In this document: positions 51,228-60,116 of the stretch, piece by piece
How the letters are laid out: every line of letters begins with the position of its first letter
How positions within the stretch are numbered: the first letter of the stretch is position 1
Source of the DNA: an uncultured Lentisphaerota bacterium
GTDB taxonomy: Bacteria > Verrucomicrobiota > Kiritimatiellia > CAIQIC01
Direction: 5' to 3'
Assembly: GCA_903912445.1 (NCBI GenBank)
Contig: CAIWHP010000244.1
Coordinates: 38,024 to 102,023, forward strand
Length of the DNA stretch: 64,000 nucleotides
Translations under genes and position numbers: made by a program
Notes under the pieces: model-generated
Database searches by the model: none
What the model saw: the letters and a program-made list of their open reading frames with translations, nothing else
What the model was told of the DNA's origin: nothing

Positions 51228-52694
51228 TTATTTCTCGAACCGGATGGCGGTGGCGTTTTGCACGCGCAGATTCAACTCCTCCGGGGATGACAGGAGTTTC
51301 CCTTGGAACAAAATATTGCTGAAGACGACATCGCTCACTTCGTTGCGCGCGCTGAAGCCTACGATATCGGAGCCCGGCAACCGGTCGCCGCCAATCTGGA
51401 TGTTTTTGAAGAGCACGTTCCGGATGGTGCCACGCGTGCTGGAACTTTTCTCGCGCAGCACCTGCTGCCACGCCTCGCCCTTCGCCTCCTTGCGCGCGGG
51501 GTTGTTGCGGAAAAACTCGAACGGGCAGTCGGCGCTGTATGGGGAGAACGCCACCTTGAGCGCCAGCAGCTTGTCGCAGCCCTCCTCGACGCGGATATCC
51601 TCGAAGCGCACATCCTCCACCGCGCCGAGGTCGTGATTATCAATGCTCAGCGCCGGACCTTTTTCCTTCTTGATGATGTCGCAATCGGCGAAGACGACGT
51701 GGCGGATGGAGGGCGCACCGACGGCGAAACCGACGGTCAAGGCATGGCCCCATTCCGAACTCCAAAAGATGGAATTGGTCACGCACACGTCGTCCGTGTT
51801 GAATCTCCCCAGATCACTCTGCGCCGCGCCACTTTTCCCGGAGTAGTCGTGGGCCTTGACCGCGATGCAATCATCCTTGGTGCGGAAGAAACTGTCGGCC
51901 ACCATCACGTGTCGCGAGCTATCGGGATCGCAACCGTCGTCGTTGTCGCGCCAGCCAACCACCTTGATGTTCCGCACGCGGACGTTCTCCGAACAACGCG
52001 GGACCAGCGTCCACCCGTAGCTCCCCAGCAAAATGACGTCGCTGATCTCCACGTTCTTGCACGTGTCCAGCTCGACCAGCCGCGCCTGCGTGGTGCGCGA
52101 GGACCCGTCGAGCATGCCCGGACCCGTGATGCGCACGCCGGAAGCGTGCTTGGCGCGAATTGTGCCGCGGACCACCGCGCCACCGGCCAAGTACACGGTC
52201 TCGTTGTCCTTCATTTCGATGCGGCCCGCCGCGTGAATTTTCCCGCCCTCGAAATAGCGCACCTTGGCGTCGCCGGCCTTGGGCGCTTTTTGTTCCGGCG
52301 CGTTGGCAAACAGGAACAGCGGGCGGTGCAGGTCATCATCCACTTCGATGGCCAGTTGACCGGGACCGGGCAGGCAGAAACGGAGACTGCCGCGATCCAC
52401 CACCGGCTTGATGCCGCGCGCGAGCGGACGGATCGCCGGGTGCGTGATCGGCCGCTGCACTTTCACCTCCACGTCCACCTCGCCCGTCACAGCGAAAGCG
52501 GCCAGGGAACACACCGGTGTCCGATAGACGAAAATGTTTTTGCCGCCCGCGCTGACGAGATAATCCGGCGACGCCTCCACCCCCTTTGGAACCGGATACG
52601 CCGTGACCACGCCGGCGCCCAAGGCAGTGCCGCTCGAGACCGCGGCCAACAGCAGCGCGGCGAAAACCAAACATGCAGGGAAACGTGGCGGCAT
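51228..52694 (-). CDS. GH28-like polygalacturonase-fold protein
   Basis: A 488-aa secreted beta-helix enzyme; the ATG at 52694 gives a signal peptide (F-P-A-C-L-V-F-A-A-L-L-L-A). A beta domain precedes the helix (I-K-P-V-V-D-R-G-S-L-R-F, R-P-L-F-L-F-A-N). The catalytic region has N-D-D-G-C-D-P-D-S-S-R and F-R-T-K-D-D-C-I-A-V-K, which carry the aspartates of GH28, but the usual G-H-G is W-G-H-A and the R-I-K is not clear. It may therefore act on a uronate or other polymer distinct from pectin. Three palindromes lie just upstream. Confidence 0.78.
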   Translation of the reverse strand: MPPRFPACLVFAALLLAAVSSGTALGAGVVTAYPVPKGVEASPDYLVSAGGKNIFVYRTPVCSLAAFAVTGEVDVEVKVQRPITHPAIRPLARGIKPVVDRGSLRFCLPGPGQLAIEVDDDLHRPLFLFANAPEQKAPKAGDAKVRYFEGGKIHAAGRIEMKDNETVYLAGGAVVRGTIRAKHASGVRITGPGMLDGSSRTTQARLVELDTCKNVEISDVILLGSYGWTLVPRCSENVRVRNIKVVGWRDNDDGCDPDSSRHVMVADSFFRTKDDCIAVKAHDYSGKSGAAQSDLGRFNTDDVCVTNSIFWSSEWGHALTVGFAVGAPSIRHVVFADCDIIKKEKGPALSIDNHDLGAVEDVRFEDIRVEEGCDKLLALKVAFSPYSADCPFEFFRNNPARKEAKGEAWQQVLREKSSSTRGTIRNVLFKNIQIGGDRLPGSDIVGFSARNEVSDVVFSNILFQGKLLSSPEELNLRVQNATAIRFEK

Positions 52695-52719
52695 CCCGTC
52701 CGACAAACTTTTGCACGCG

Positions 52720-52802
52720 GTTTCCAAGCATTGGAAACCACTACCCGTGTTTTTTCCAGACGTTGGACAACCCCAGCGGGCATTTTCCCAACCCTTGGAA
52801 TT
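52720..52802. promoter_or_regulatory. Three palindromes, 32-bp phased, before the GH28-like gene
   Basis: GTTTCCAAG-C-ATTGGAAAC (centre 52729), TTTTCCAGA-C-GTTGGACAA (52761) and TTTCCCAAC-C-CTTGGAATT (52793), spaced exactly 32 and 32 bp. The second contains compensating changes (AGA with GTT does not pair, but the TTTTCC-like ends remain). The near edge is 25 bp before the start codon. Confidence 0.68.
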
Positions 52803-52819
52803 GCTGGCGACGTGCGGGC

Positions 52820-53668
52820 TCATGGCTTCAATACTCTTTGCAGCACGGGTTTCAGCTTCCCCGCAAAAAGCGCGTAGCCGCCGTCCTGCGTCAGATGGAT
52901 GTTGTCGGGCGTGAAGAGTTCCTTCTTCAGCGTGCCGTCGGCGTTGGTGAAGTCGTTCCACAGGTCGAGCACGGTCACCTTTGGGTCACTGTCGAGTCTC
53001 AACGCGTCGAGCGCGAGGTTGGTCTTCCTGATGTCCTCGTAGAACCGGTTGCCCGGCGCGTGGGCGGGGAAGATCTTCACGACGATGAGCGGCGCGTTGG
53101 GAAACTTTTCGCGGAGCTGGGCCGCGCAAGTCTGGATGCCTTTCGCCGCCGCTTCGATGCCCGTCTCCGGCGCGAAGAACATGTTGTTGTTGCCGATCAG
53201 CAGGATGACGACGTGCGGCTCAAGGCCCGCGACGCCGCCGTGGTCCAGCCGCCAGAGCACGTTCTGCGTCTTGTCGCCGCCGATGCCGATGTTCACGGTC
53301 TTCAACGTCGGGAAGTGCTTCGTCCACGCCGCGCCCCACTGCATGGTGATGCTGTCGCCGACGAGCAACACGTCGATCGGCCCTTTGTTTGCCTGGGTAA
53401 CGGCCACCAGTTTCGCGTGCATATCGAGCCAGCTCGTCCCGCCCCAGTTGCCCGCCGAGGGCACCACGGGCCACAGCGCGGGCAGATGTTTGCGCGCCTC
53501 GCTGCCGGGACGGCGCTCATGCTCCGGTTTCATGACATAGGCTTTTTCTTCGTCCGTCAAGGGCCAGCCGCTTTTCTGCGGTTCGGCCGTCTCGCATGCG
53601 TAGTTGAACGCGAGCACCCGCGTCAGCGGCAGCAGCAAACCGGCGAGCATGATGACTGCTTTTTTCAT
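52820..53668 (-). CDS. Secreted SGNH/GDSL hydrolase
   Basis: A 282-aa enzyme (signal peptide M-K-K-A-V-I-M-L-A-G-L-L-L). Block I is L-L-V-G-D-S-I-T (Ser near residue 106), then N-I-G-I-G-G-D-K-T-Q, block III L-I-G-N-N-N, and block V F-T-P-D-N-I-H-L-T with catalytic Asp and His. This is the acetylhydrolase-type SGNH subgroup that removes acyl groups from sugars. The start overlaps the GH99-like stop (ATGA), so the two are coupled. Confidence 0.84.
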   Translation of the reverse strand: MKKAVIMLAGLLLPLTRVLAFNYACETAEPQKSGWPLTDEEKAYVMKPEHERRPGSEARKHLPALWPVVPSAGNWGGTSWLDMHAKLVAVTQANKGPIDVLLVGDSITMQWGAAWTKHFPTLKTVNIGIGGDKTQNVLWRLDHGGVAGLEPHVVILLIGNNNMFFAPETGIEAAAKGIQTCAAQLREKFPNAPLIVVKIFPAHAPGNRFYEDIRKTNLALDALRLDSDPKVTVLDLWNDFTNADGTLKKELFTPDNIHLTQDGGYALFAGKLKPVLQRVLKP

Positions 53669-54741
53669 TTTCCTTTCTCCGGCAGCGGCGGCGCGGCGAA
53701 GGTGACGCCCTTCCACTCCGCCAATATTTTCAGATAAAGATACGGGTCCGGCCAGCTTGACGACGGCTCGACGACCGTCGTCTCCGGCCATTCGTTGAAA
53801 CTCGTCACCAACGCCACATCGGCACCGGCATCGGTGATGGCGCGCAGATAGCCGCGCAGCGTCGCACCGTCGTCGCGCGGGATGACGAAGAAGTCGTTCG
53901 GACGGAAACCGCTGTTGTCGTGGCCGGGATGCGCGGGCAGGAAAACTTTCTTGCCGGCGGCATGCGCCTGCTGCACGAGGCGGGTGTAGTGAGGCGCGAG
54001 CTCGTCCCGGGTCCATATGCGTTTGATGCTGAATGTGCCGTAGAAACCAAACAGCGATATTTCCGGGATGCGCAACCACGCGTCCGGGAAATTCAGGCCG
54101 CGGTCACCCGCATTGGCGACCTTGTCCATCACCCAATACACCGGCCCGACCTCGGCCTCGACGCCTCGCCGCAGCTCGGCGAATGTCGCGGGCGTCAGTT
54201 TCGGCTCGAACGGCACCTGATAGCAGTAGACGGCCGGCTTGCCTTCCAGCCGCAGATACGCCGGGCTGTCCTTGGTCCGGCGCAGCACGTCCGCCGTCTG
54301 CCGCACGAGCGCCGGCACGTCGTGATGGAATTGCGCCAGCTCGCTGCACAGCGCCACCTTGAAATTTTCTTCGGCGGCGACCGGCAGGATGGTCTTCTCG
54401 AACGCCGCGCCGCTGATGTTCGCGCCGCCCCACCACGACACGAGGAACGCCTCGATGCCCGCCGCCTTCGCCAGGCGGACGTGCCAGCGCACCACCGCCG
54501 GATCATCGCTGTCGTAGTAGCCGATCAACGGCTGCGCCTTCGAGCGGGGCTGCAGGTTGGTGCTGGCGGGTTTGGCATCGCACCAGAGGCTCCATTTGCC
54601 GTGCGGCCCCGTCGCCGTCTCGTACCACGCATAATACACCGCCCACAGCGCGGGCTTGCTCTCGCCGGCGCGCAACGCGAGCGGCGCAGCCAGCAGCAGG
54701 GCGAGGAATAAGCTGCGCAGCATGCTGAGGTTTCGTTTCAT
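53665..54741 (-). CDS. GH99-like (endo-alpha-mannosidase-type) glycosidase
   Basis: A 358-aa secreted enzyme. After the signal peptide comes A-V-Y-Y-A-W-Y-E-T, then I-G-Y-Y-D-S-D-D-P-A-V-V-R-W-H, F-L-V-S-W-W-G-G-A, and near the C-terminus V-T-S-F-N-E-W-P-E-T-T-V-V-E-P-S. These match the GH99-like group (glycoprotein endo-alpha-1,2-mannosidase and relatives); the Glu residues in F-N-E-W and V-V-E-P are the conserved acids. The bacterial members near polysaccharide loci act on mannans or unknown substrates. The ATG at 54741 was chosen for the signal peptide. It ends inside the start of the SGNH gene. Confidence 0.8.
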   Translation of the reverse strand: MKRNLSMLRSLFLALLLAAPLALRAGESKPALWAVYYAWYETATGPHGKWSLWCDAKPASTNLQPRSKAQPLIGYYDSDDPAVVRWHVRLAKAAGIEAFLVSWWGGANISGAAFEKTILPVAAEENFKVALCSELAQFHHDVPALVRQTADVLRRTKDSPAYLRLEGKPAVYCYQVPFEPKLTPATFAELRRGVEAEVGPVYWVMDKVANAGDRGLNFPDAWLRIPEISLFGFYGTFSIKRIWTRDELAPHYTRLVQQAHAAGKKVFLPAHPGHDNSGFRPNDFFVIPRDDGATLRGYLRAITDAGADVALVTSFNEWPETTVVEPSSSWPDPYLYLKILAEWKGVTFAAPPLPEKGK

Positions 54742-54784
54742 GATGGCTGTTCGATGTTGCTCATGGCCCCTGGGTTCAGAGGCA

Positions 54785-56443
54785 TCACGGTTCCTTCGGT
54801 ACACTGAGACTGTAATCCGTTCCTTCCGCAAAAGCTTCCTCCACCAGGCCGTTGCGGTGCTTGAGGCGTTTGCCGGTGCACTGCCACGTGGCGGTCGCCG
54901 GACCGGTGACGACCGCCTGCAGGGCGCGGCCCGCCAGGTCCAAACGAAGCGTGCGACCGGCGAGGGTGACGCGGGTTTCCTCCTGCCCATCGAAGACCAG
55001 CATCGGGAAGCGGATGGGCGCTGTCGTGGCGACGGTCACGCCCTCCGCATTGACCGTCACCGTCTCACCGCAGCGGAACCGGACCTGTGCGGGCGCTTCT
55101 TCCAACACCTCGACGCGATTCGTCGTAGGCAGCGCGGCGCGCAGGATGCCGTCCGAATAACCGAGCTGCGGATGACCGCCGCGCAGATGGACGCGTACGA
55201 GGCCACTGGGATTGTACTTGCCGTTCCCACGCGTCATATACTGGACATAATTTCCGCCGGCGTTGGCCACGATCATGTTGAAGTCGGACAGATGGATGAC
55301 GAACCCGCCGACATCCGCCGGCGCGGGTTTTTCCTCGATGGCCTCATCCGCATACTGCCACGCGGCGCAAAGCATCGAGCAGGCGAGCAGGTTGTAGTTC
55401 ATGTGGACGGAATAGCCCTCGTAGCCGTGGCGGGCCGCCATGGGAAAGCGATTCTTCACGATGTAGCCGGAGCCGTCGGGGCGCAGCCACTGCTGCATGG
55501 ACGCCAGCGCCAGCCTTGCGCCGCGCTTGAACGCGCCGGCCTCGGCCATCCGTCCGGCCTGCGCGTACTGGGCGGCATAGATTTCGTACACCTTCGCCAG
55601 CTCGGCCTCGTTCCAGAGGTGCTGCGCGCTGCGGTAGCCGGTCGGCAGCTCGCCGCACGGCGACTGGATCAGCAGCGAAGTCCACGCGCCCTTCCAGCAG
55701 GCGTCGCGGTAGAACTCGTCGCGATAGCCGCGCTGCAGCATGCCGGTCAGGAAATAGCGGCTGAACGCGTCGTAGGCAAACGGCGCGCCGTGTTCGAGGT
55801 ACAGTCCCGGCGGCGTCATATGCGGCCGCTGGAGTTCCAGCGCGCGCCCGACGTAGGCACAGTCGGTCAGCCCGTGGAGCGACCGCAGGTATTCGCCGGC
55901 GGTGTGGACGAGTGTCCAGTTGTTGTCGCCTTTGTTGTAGGCCGCGTAGGTCTTGGCCGGGTTGATGGCGGCCAGTTGCTTCCGCCACGCTGCCAGCCGC
56001 TCCTTGGGGGCCACCTGCTCGAACTGCTCAAAGGCCAGCATCACCGGATAGGTGAAGAAATCAGGATGCTGATCACGGAAGGCCGCCTTCCCTTTGGCGA
56101 GGCAGGCCACGCTGAAGTCCATCGCCAGCATCCCGCTTGCGAGCAGCTCCGGGTCGGTGCTGAAGCCGCTCGCGGCCAGCGTGGCGACGCTGTGCGCGTA
56201 GCACGGCGGACCGAACTGCGACCGCCCGTCCACCGGATCGGGCAGGTCGCCATCGGGCTTTTGATATTTCCGCAGCGCGCGCACCTGGCCATCCACGAGC
56301 TTGAGATACGCCGCGCGCTTCAAACCCGTCGGCTGGAAGCCGGCCGCGGATTTCTGGCCCGCGAAAAACCGGTCGAGCTGCGGCTGAAGCGGATGCTCCG
56401 CCGTGCTCAACAAGCTTGCCGTGATGACAGCCGCGAAGATCAT
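54785..56443 (-). CDS. Secreted helical-barrel protein of unknown function
   Basis: A 552-aa protein with a weak signal peptide (M-I-F-A-A-V-I-T-A-S-L-L). The first 400 residues are mainly helical with Trp/Tyr-rich loops (P-C-Y-A-H-S-V-A-T-L-A-A-S-G, D-F-F-T-Y-P-V-M-L-A-F-E, Y-S-V-H-M-N-Y-N-L-L-A), like an (alpha/alpha) toroid. The last 150 are beta-rich (V-R-V-H-L-R-G-G-H-P-Q-L-G-Y). That layout is seen in polysaccharide lyases and some glycosidases, but I do not recognise the family. The start overlaps the GH105 stop (ATGA), so it probably works with the GH105 enzyme. Confidence 0.5.
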   Translation of the reverse strand: MIFAAVITASLLSTAEHPLQPQLDRFFAGQKSAAGFQPTGLKRAAYLKLVDGQVRALRKYQKPDGDLPDPVDGRSQFGPPCYAHSVATLAASGFSTDPELLASGMLAMDFSVACLAKGKAAFRDQHPDFFTYPVMLAFEQFEQVAPKERLAAWRKQLAAINPAKTYAAYNKGDNNWTLVHTAGEYLRSLHGLTDCAYVGRALELQRPHMTPPGLYLEHGAPFAYDAFSRYFLTGMLQRGYRDEFYRDACWKGAWTSLLIQSPCGELPTGYRSAQHLWNEAELAKVYEIYAAQYAQAGRMAEAGAFKRGARLALASMQQWLRPDGSGYIVKNRFPMAARHGYEGYSVHMNYNLLACSMLCAAWQYADEAIEEKPAPADVGGFVIHLSDFNMIVANAGGNYVQYMTRGNGKYNPSGLVRVHLRGGHPQLGYSDGILRAALPTTNRVEVLEEAPAQVRFRCGETVTVNAEGVTVATTAPIRFPMLVFDGQEETRVTLAGRTLRLDLAGRALQAVVTGPATATWQCTGKRLKHRNGLVEEAFAEGTDYSLSVPKEP

Positions 56444-57495
56444 TTTTTCAGCTTCAGCATCTCGCTGCCCGCGAGCAGGAACGTGCCGGTGACGTATTCG
56501 TGGGTCTGGGCTTGTTGCAGGTTCACCGGGCGGTCGCCGACGGGCTGGCCCCACTGAACCTGGCCATCGGCGCTGACGCTCTGCACCAGCCCGGCCCATG
56601 CCTTCTGCACCACGGGCAGATACGTTTCGCGGTCAAGCAGCCCGTGGTTGAGCCCCCAGGCCAGGCCGTAACAGAAGAAACCGGTGCCGCTGCTTTCCGG
56701 CACAACCACGTCCTCCGGATCGGCAAGGTTCGGCCGCCAGAGGCCGTCGGCGCCCTGGCGCTTCGCAATGGCGGCGGTCATGGTCTTCAGCAACTCAACG
56801 TACCGCGGACGTTGCGGGTCATCTTCCGGCAGGTATTCGAGCACGCGCACGATGCCGCCCAGCACCCAGCCGTTGCCGCGCGACCAGAATATTTTCTTCC
56901 CGTTCTTGGTTTGCTGGCCGATGAACCGCTTGTCGCGATAGAACAGGCCGTCATCCTTGTCGAACAACTCCGCATGCACGTCCCAGAAGAAGTCGTGCAT
57001 GTACGTGAGGTATTTCTTGTCACCGGTGGCCTTCGCCAGCATTGCCAGGGTACACGCGCCGTACAACGAGTCGGCGTACCGGCGTCCGCCTTCGAGATAC
57101 CAGACCTTAGCGCCTGCCGGCGAATTGCTGGCGACGGTGCTGAGCCATTCGACGGCCGGCGCGATCATCGCTTTGTCCTTTTTTGCAAAATACAACTCAG
57201 CCCAAGTCTCGACGCAGAAGAGCCGGTTGGCGCCCTGTTTCTCGGTGCCGACCTGCCACTGGTGTTGTTTTCCCCACGCCAACGCCTGTTGCAGGAATTT
57301 CTCGTCGCCGGTCGCCTTGAATGCGGCCATCACGCCGGTGTACCACGTGCCGCGCTCCCAGTTGCGGTCGCCCGCCTTCATGCGCGGGTGCGCCACCTGC
57401 CAGCCGTTGACGCGGTGCAACAGCGGCGCGATCTCGTCGGCCTGCGCGGCCGCGCAGCCCAATCCAACCAAGGCCAGACACAAAGCGATCTTCAT
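56440..57495 (-). CDS. GH105 unsaturated rhamnogalacturonyl/glucuronyl hydrolase
   Basis: A 351-aa secreted (alpha/alpha)6 enzyme (signal peptide M-K-I-A-L-C-L-A-L-V-G-L-G-C). Landmarks are W-E-R-G-T-W-Y-T-G-V-M, R-R-Y-A-D-S-L-Y-G, F-W-S-R-G-N-G-W-V-L-G-G and P-E-S-S-G-T-G-F-F-C-Y-G, diagnostic of GH105/YteR-type enzymes. They hydrate and remove the 4,5-unsaturated uronic acid left by a polysaccharide lyase, so a lyase product is probably a substrate even though no clear lyase gene is identified here. The Asp in A-D-S-L is the expected catalytic residue. It is coupled to the helical-barrel gene and lies 13 bp after the RraA-like gene. Confidence 0.9.
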   Translation of the reverse strand: MKIALCLALVGLGCAAAQADEIAPLLHRVNGWQVAHPRMKAGDRNWERGTWYTGVMAAFKATGDEKFLQQALAWGKQHQWQVGTEKQGANRLFCVETWAELYFAKKDKAMIAPAVEWLSTVASNSPAGAKVWYLEGGRRYADSLYGACTLAMLAKATGDKKYLTYMHDFFWDVHAELFDKDDGLFYRDKRFIGQQTKNGKKIFWSRGNGWVLGGIVRVLEYLPEDDPQRPRYVELLKTMTAAIAKRQGADGLWRPNLADPEDVVVPESSGTGFFCYGLAWGLNHGLLDRETYLPVVQKAWAGLVQSVSADGQVQWGQPVGDRPVNLQQAQTHEYVTGTFLLAGSEMLKLKK

Positions 57496-57508
57496 CGTAA
57501 GGCCCCTT

Positions 57509-58183
57509 TCACATGATCCCGAATTTGCGGAACGCCTCGACCGTGCTCATGCCGTTCTCCAGCGCCCGCTGGACGAGCTTCTCGCCGCGCGCCTTCTCCA
57601 GCGCCTTGGCGAAGATCTCCGCCTCCGCCGCGCGCGGCACGACGCACACGCCGTCGAGGTCGCCGAACACGATGTCGCCGGGTTGCACGGTGACGTCGCC
57701 GAAGACGATCGGCACGCGGAAATCCACCACGGTGCCGCGCGGCCCCTGGTCCTGTGCGTAGCGGCCATAGGAAAAGGTCGGGAAGTTCAGCCGCAGGATG
57801 CCGGGTGTGTCGCGGGAGTAACCCTCCATCACCGCGCCCGCCGCGCCGAGCCGGACGGCCCGCGTGCTCATCATCTCGCCCCACAAGGCATACCGTGGCG
57901 ATGCGCCGGCGCAGATATAGACCTCGCCCGGCTGCAAGTCGTCCAACGCCTCCAGCATCATCCCGAACGGCGGCAGCTCCGGGCCCCCGGCGACCACATC
58001 GGCCTCCAGCACCGGCAGCGCCCGCCCGAGCACCACCATGTCGGCGCGCAGCGGCTGCAGCTGCGGCGGCAGAAACTGGTGGAGCAGCCCCAGCTTGTCC
58101 ATTGCGTCGCCGACCAGCGCCGTGAACAGCTCCCGGCGCGCGAGCGCGAACAGCTCCGCATCATCTTTCCACTCGGCTGGCAT
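57509..58183 (-). CDS. RraA-like / HMG-aldolase family protein
   Basis: A 224-aa cytoplasmic protein without signal peptide, one of few here. It matches the RraA-like fold: A-L-V-G-D-A-M-D-K-L-G near residue 25, W-G-E-M-M-S-T-R-A-V-R-L-G-A-A-G-A-V-M-E-G at about 103-123, and V-Q-P-G-D-I-V-F-G-D-L-D-G-V-C-V-V-P at about 170-187. Members are 4-hydroxy-4-methyl-2-oxoglutarate/oxaloacetate aldolases or sugar-acid aldolases, not true RNase E regulators in most bacteria. Within this locus an aldolase for uronate-derived keto acids is a reasonable guess. Confidence 0.82.
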   Translation of the reverse strand: MPAEWKDDAELFALARRELFTALVGDAMDKLGLLHQFLPPQLQPLRADMVVLGRALPVLEADVVAGGPELPPFGMMLEALDDLQPGEVYICAGASPRYALWGEMMSTRAVRLGAAGAVMEGYSRDTPGILRLNFPTFSYGRYAQDQGPRGTVVDFRVPIVFGDVTVQPGDIVFGDLDGVCVVPRAAEAEIFAKALEKARGEKLVQRALENGMSTVEAFRKFGIM

Positions 58184-58247
58184 ACTCGTTCCTTCCTGAG
58201 GTTGCAGGCGCGCAGCGGTCTGCCGGGCGCCACGCCCGGCCCTTCCT

Positions 58248-59561
58248 TCAAGGGGCCACTCGAAACGGAAAGTTCGCTGTGGCGGCGCCGCCCTTCCCGT
58301 CGTGCACGGTCACGAACAAACGATAATGGCCGGCGGCGGCCGGACTGGTGAAAATACAATGGGTGGAGTTGTCCTGCGTGACCAGTTCCGGAAAGGCGGG
58401 CGGGACCGCTTCCGCATCGCCGCCCACGCCGGGCGCGGCGCTTTCGGCGACGACCAGCCATTGATAGGTGAACACGCTCCCGGCAGGTTGATCCATGTCC
58501 AGGTTGGCCGTCAATGGCTGGCCGGGCTTGACCACCTTGCCGGCCGCGGCGGAAGTCAGCGAACGAATTTCCGGACAGCGGTGCGCGGGCCATTGGCCGG
58601 TCCACGCTTTCGTCATCGCATCCACCGGGGAAAGTTTTTCCAGCGTCGGCAGGAACATGCCGAACCACGTCGCCGTACGCTCCTGCTTCCAGCCCCAGAG
58701 AAACGCGAACGTGCCGAGGCATTGCTCCTTGCCCTCGTTCAGTTCGGTCACGAGCCGTTGCGTCGCATAGAAGGTGCGCGCCTTCTCATGGCTCGTCGGC
58801 TCCAGCGGCGCGCCCCAGGCGGTGACCGGGACTTCCCACGGGCCGCGCACGCCGAACTCGGTGACGACGAACGGTTTCGTCCAGCCGGCGCGCTTGAGCG
58901 CCTCGCCTGCACCCGCCGCGCCGCCGTAGGAATTGACGCCGAGGATGTCGAGGCTGGGGCAGCAGCGTTTCACGTTCTCGATCTTCGCCGCGTTGAACGC
59001 GATGACGCTCATCACGGGATGAGCGGGGTCTTCCTGCTTGATCAGCTTGGCGAGTTCCTCGATCTCCTGGAAGACGGGCACGCTGCCGGCCGGCGACGTC
59101 GGGCCTTCCATCTCGTTGCCCAAGCCCCACGCGAGCACCGCCGGATGGTTTTTGTAGCGGCGGACGGCGGCCACCACCTGCTCGCGCTGCGCCTGGAGCT
59201 TGGCGGCGTCGGCATAGTTGAAACCGTGGCGCTCGTGTTCAATCCAGAGTCCCGGCACGACCATGAGGCCGAGCTGCTGTGCGCGCTCGAGGAAGCGCGC
59301 GCCGCCGGTCACTTTCGCCTCCAGCGTGTCCACGCTCCACGTGCGCACGCAATTGCCGCCGGCCTCTTTCAACTTTTCCAGCAGGCCGGGCGCCACGGCA
59401 CCACCAGCGCCGTGGATGACGAAGTCGGCGCCGTTCACGCGCAAGCGCCAGCCCGCCGCTCCGGCCTGTTGCAACTCGACCTTCGCCGGCGTCTGCGCGT
59501 GAGCGAGCGCACCCGCGAGGAGCAGCGCCAACAGAACGGGTGCGAAATCACTTCTTTTCAT
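58248..59561 (-). CDS. GH2/GH-A type TIM-barrel glycosidase
   Basis: A 437-aa secreted enzyme (signal peptide M-K-R-S-D-F-A-P-V-L-L-A-L-L-L). The barrel has Y-K-N-H-P-A-V-L-A-W-G-L-G-N-E-M-E-G, with acid/base Glu near residue 160, and P-F-V-V-T-E-F-G-V-R-G-P-W with nucleophile Glu. These match the catalytic domain of GH2 without its sugar-binding and Ig domains. The last 110 residues are a separate beta domain (Y-R-L-F-V-T-V-H-D-G-K-G). Possible activity is beta-glucuronidase- or mannanase-like; not determinable. The start overlaps the next upstream gene by 14 bp. Confidence 0.75.
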   Translation of the reverse strand: MKRSDFAPVLLALLLAGALAHAQTPAKVELQQAGAAGWRLRVNGADFVIHGAGGAVAPGLLEKLKEAGGNCVRTWSVDTLEAKVTGGARFLERAQQLGLMVVPGLWIEHERHGFNYADAAKLQAQREQVVAAVRRYKNHPAVLAWGLGNEMEGPTSPAGSVPVFQEIEELAKLIKQEDPAHPVMSVIAFNAAKIENVKRCCPSLDILGVNSYGGAAGAGEALKRAGWTKPFVVTEFGVRGPWEVPVTAWGAPLEPTSHEKARTFYATQRLVTELNEGKEQCLGTFAFLWGWKQERTATWFGMFLPTLEKLSPVDAMTKAWTGQWPAHRCPEIRSLTSAAAGKVVKPGQPLTANLDMDQPAGSVFTYQWLVVAESAAPGVGGDAEAVPPAFPELVTQDNSTHCIFTSPAAAGHYRLFVTVHDGKGGAATANFPFRVAP

Positions 59562-60018
59562 CGAATTCCAGCTCGACCAGTTTCTGCTTGGCGGCGTCGG
59601 CCGGTTTCCAGAACCAGCCCTTTTCGTCCCAGCATTGGGCAAACTTGAACTCGGCGACCAATTTGCCGAAGGCTTCCTTCGCGCCCGGCTTGTCGCCTTT
59701 CTTGAGCAGCACCTCGCCCTTGATGAACAGGCAGGTGCCGACATCGTTGAGCGCCCAGCGCTTGAACGTCTCCTCCTTCGGCTCGTTGGCCGGCAGCTCC
59801 TTCAGGGCCTCCTGCATTTTCTTCGCCTCGGCCGCATAGAGCTCGACGCACTTGCCCACATAGGCGAGCGCGTCCTCGGCGTTCCCGCTGCCGTGCGCCT
59901 TCCACGCCTTGCTGGTCAGCGTCTCCGACTTGTGATCGCCGAAATCCGGCGCGGCCAGAACCGGCAGCGCCAGCATTAACATCATGAACAGGTCGAGCGC
60001 CCAATTTTTCTTCGTCAT
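59548..60018 (-). CDS. Small secreted TPR-like protein of unknown function
   Basis: A 156-aa protein with a hydrophobic N-terminus (L-F-M-M-L-M-L-A-L-P-V-L-A-A). The rest is helical with repeat character: A-W-K-A-H-G-S-G-N-A-E-D-A-L-A-Y-V-G-K-C, and later I-K-G-E-V-L-L-K-K-G-D-K-P-G-A-K-E-A-F-G-K, the size and spacing of TPR helices. It overlaps the downstream GH2-type gene and is probably co-translated. I cannot assign a role; it may be a scaffold in the periplasm. Confidence 0.6.
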   Translation of the reverse strand: MTKKNWALDLFMMLMLALPVLAAPDFGDHKSETLTSKAWKAHGSGNAEDALAYVGKCVELYAAEAKKMQEALKELPANEPKEETFKRWALNDVGTCLFIKGEVLLKKGDKPGAKEAFGKLVAEFKFAQCWDEKGWFWKPADAAKQKLVELEFDEKK

Positions 60019-60116
60019 TGCATTTCTCCCGCTTCACTATCTACGTCGCTTAACAGCCGCTGGCCCGCGTTGCCGGCCTTGCGCTGCCACCGTGCTATCA
60101 GGTGCGCAGCTATAGC

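Noticed and set aside
57509-58183. Reading the RraA-like gene as a true RNase E inhibitor
   Set aside because: The family is mostly aldolases outside enterics, and the metabolic neighbourhood favours that role.
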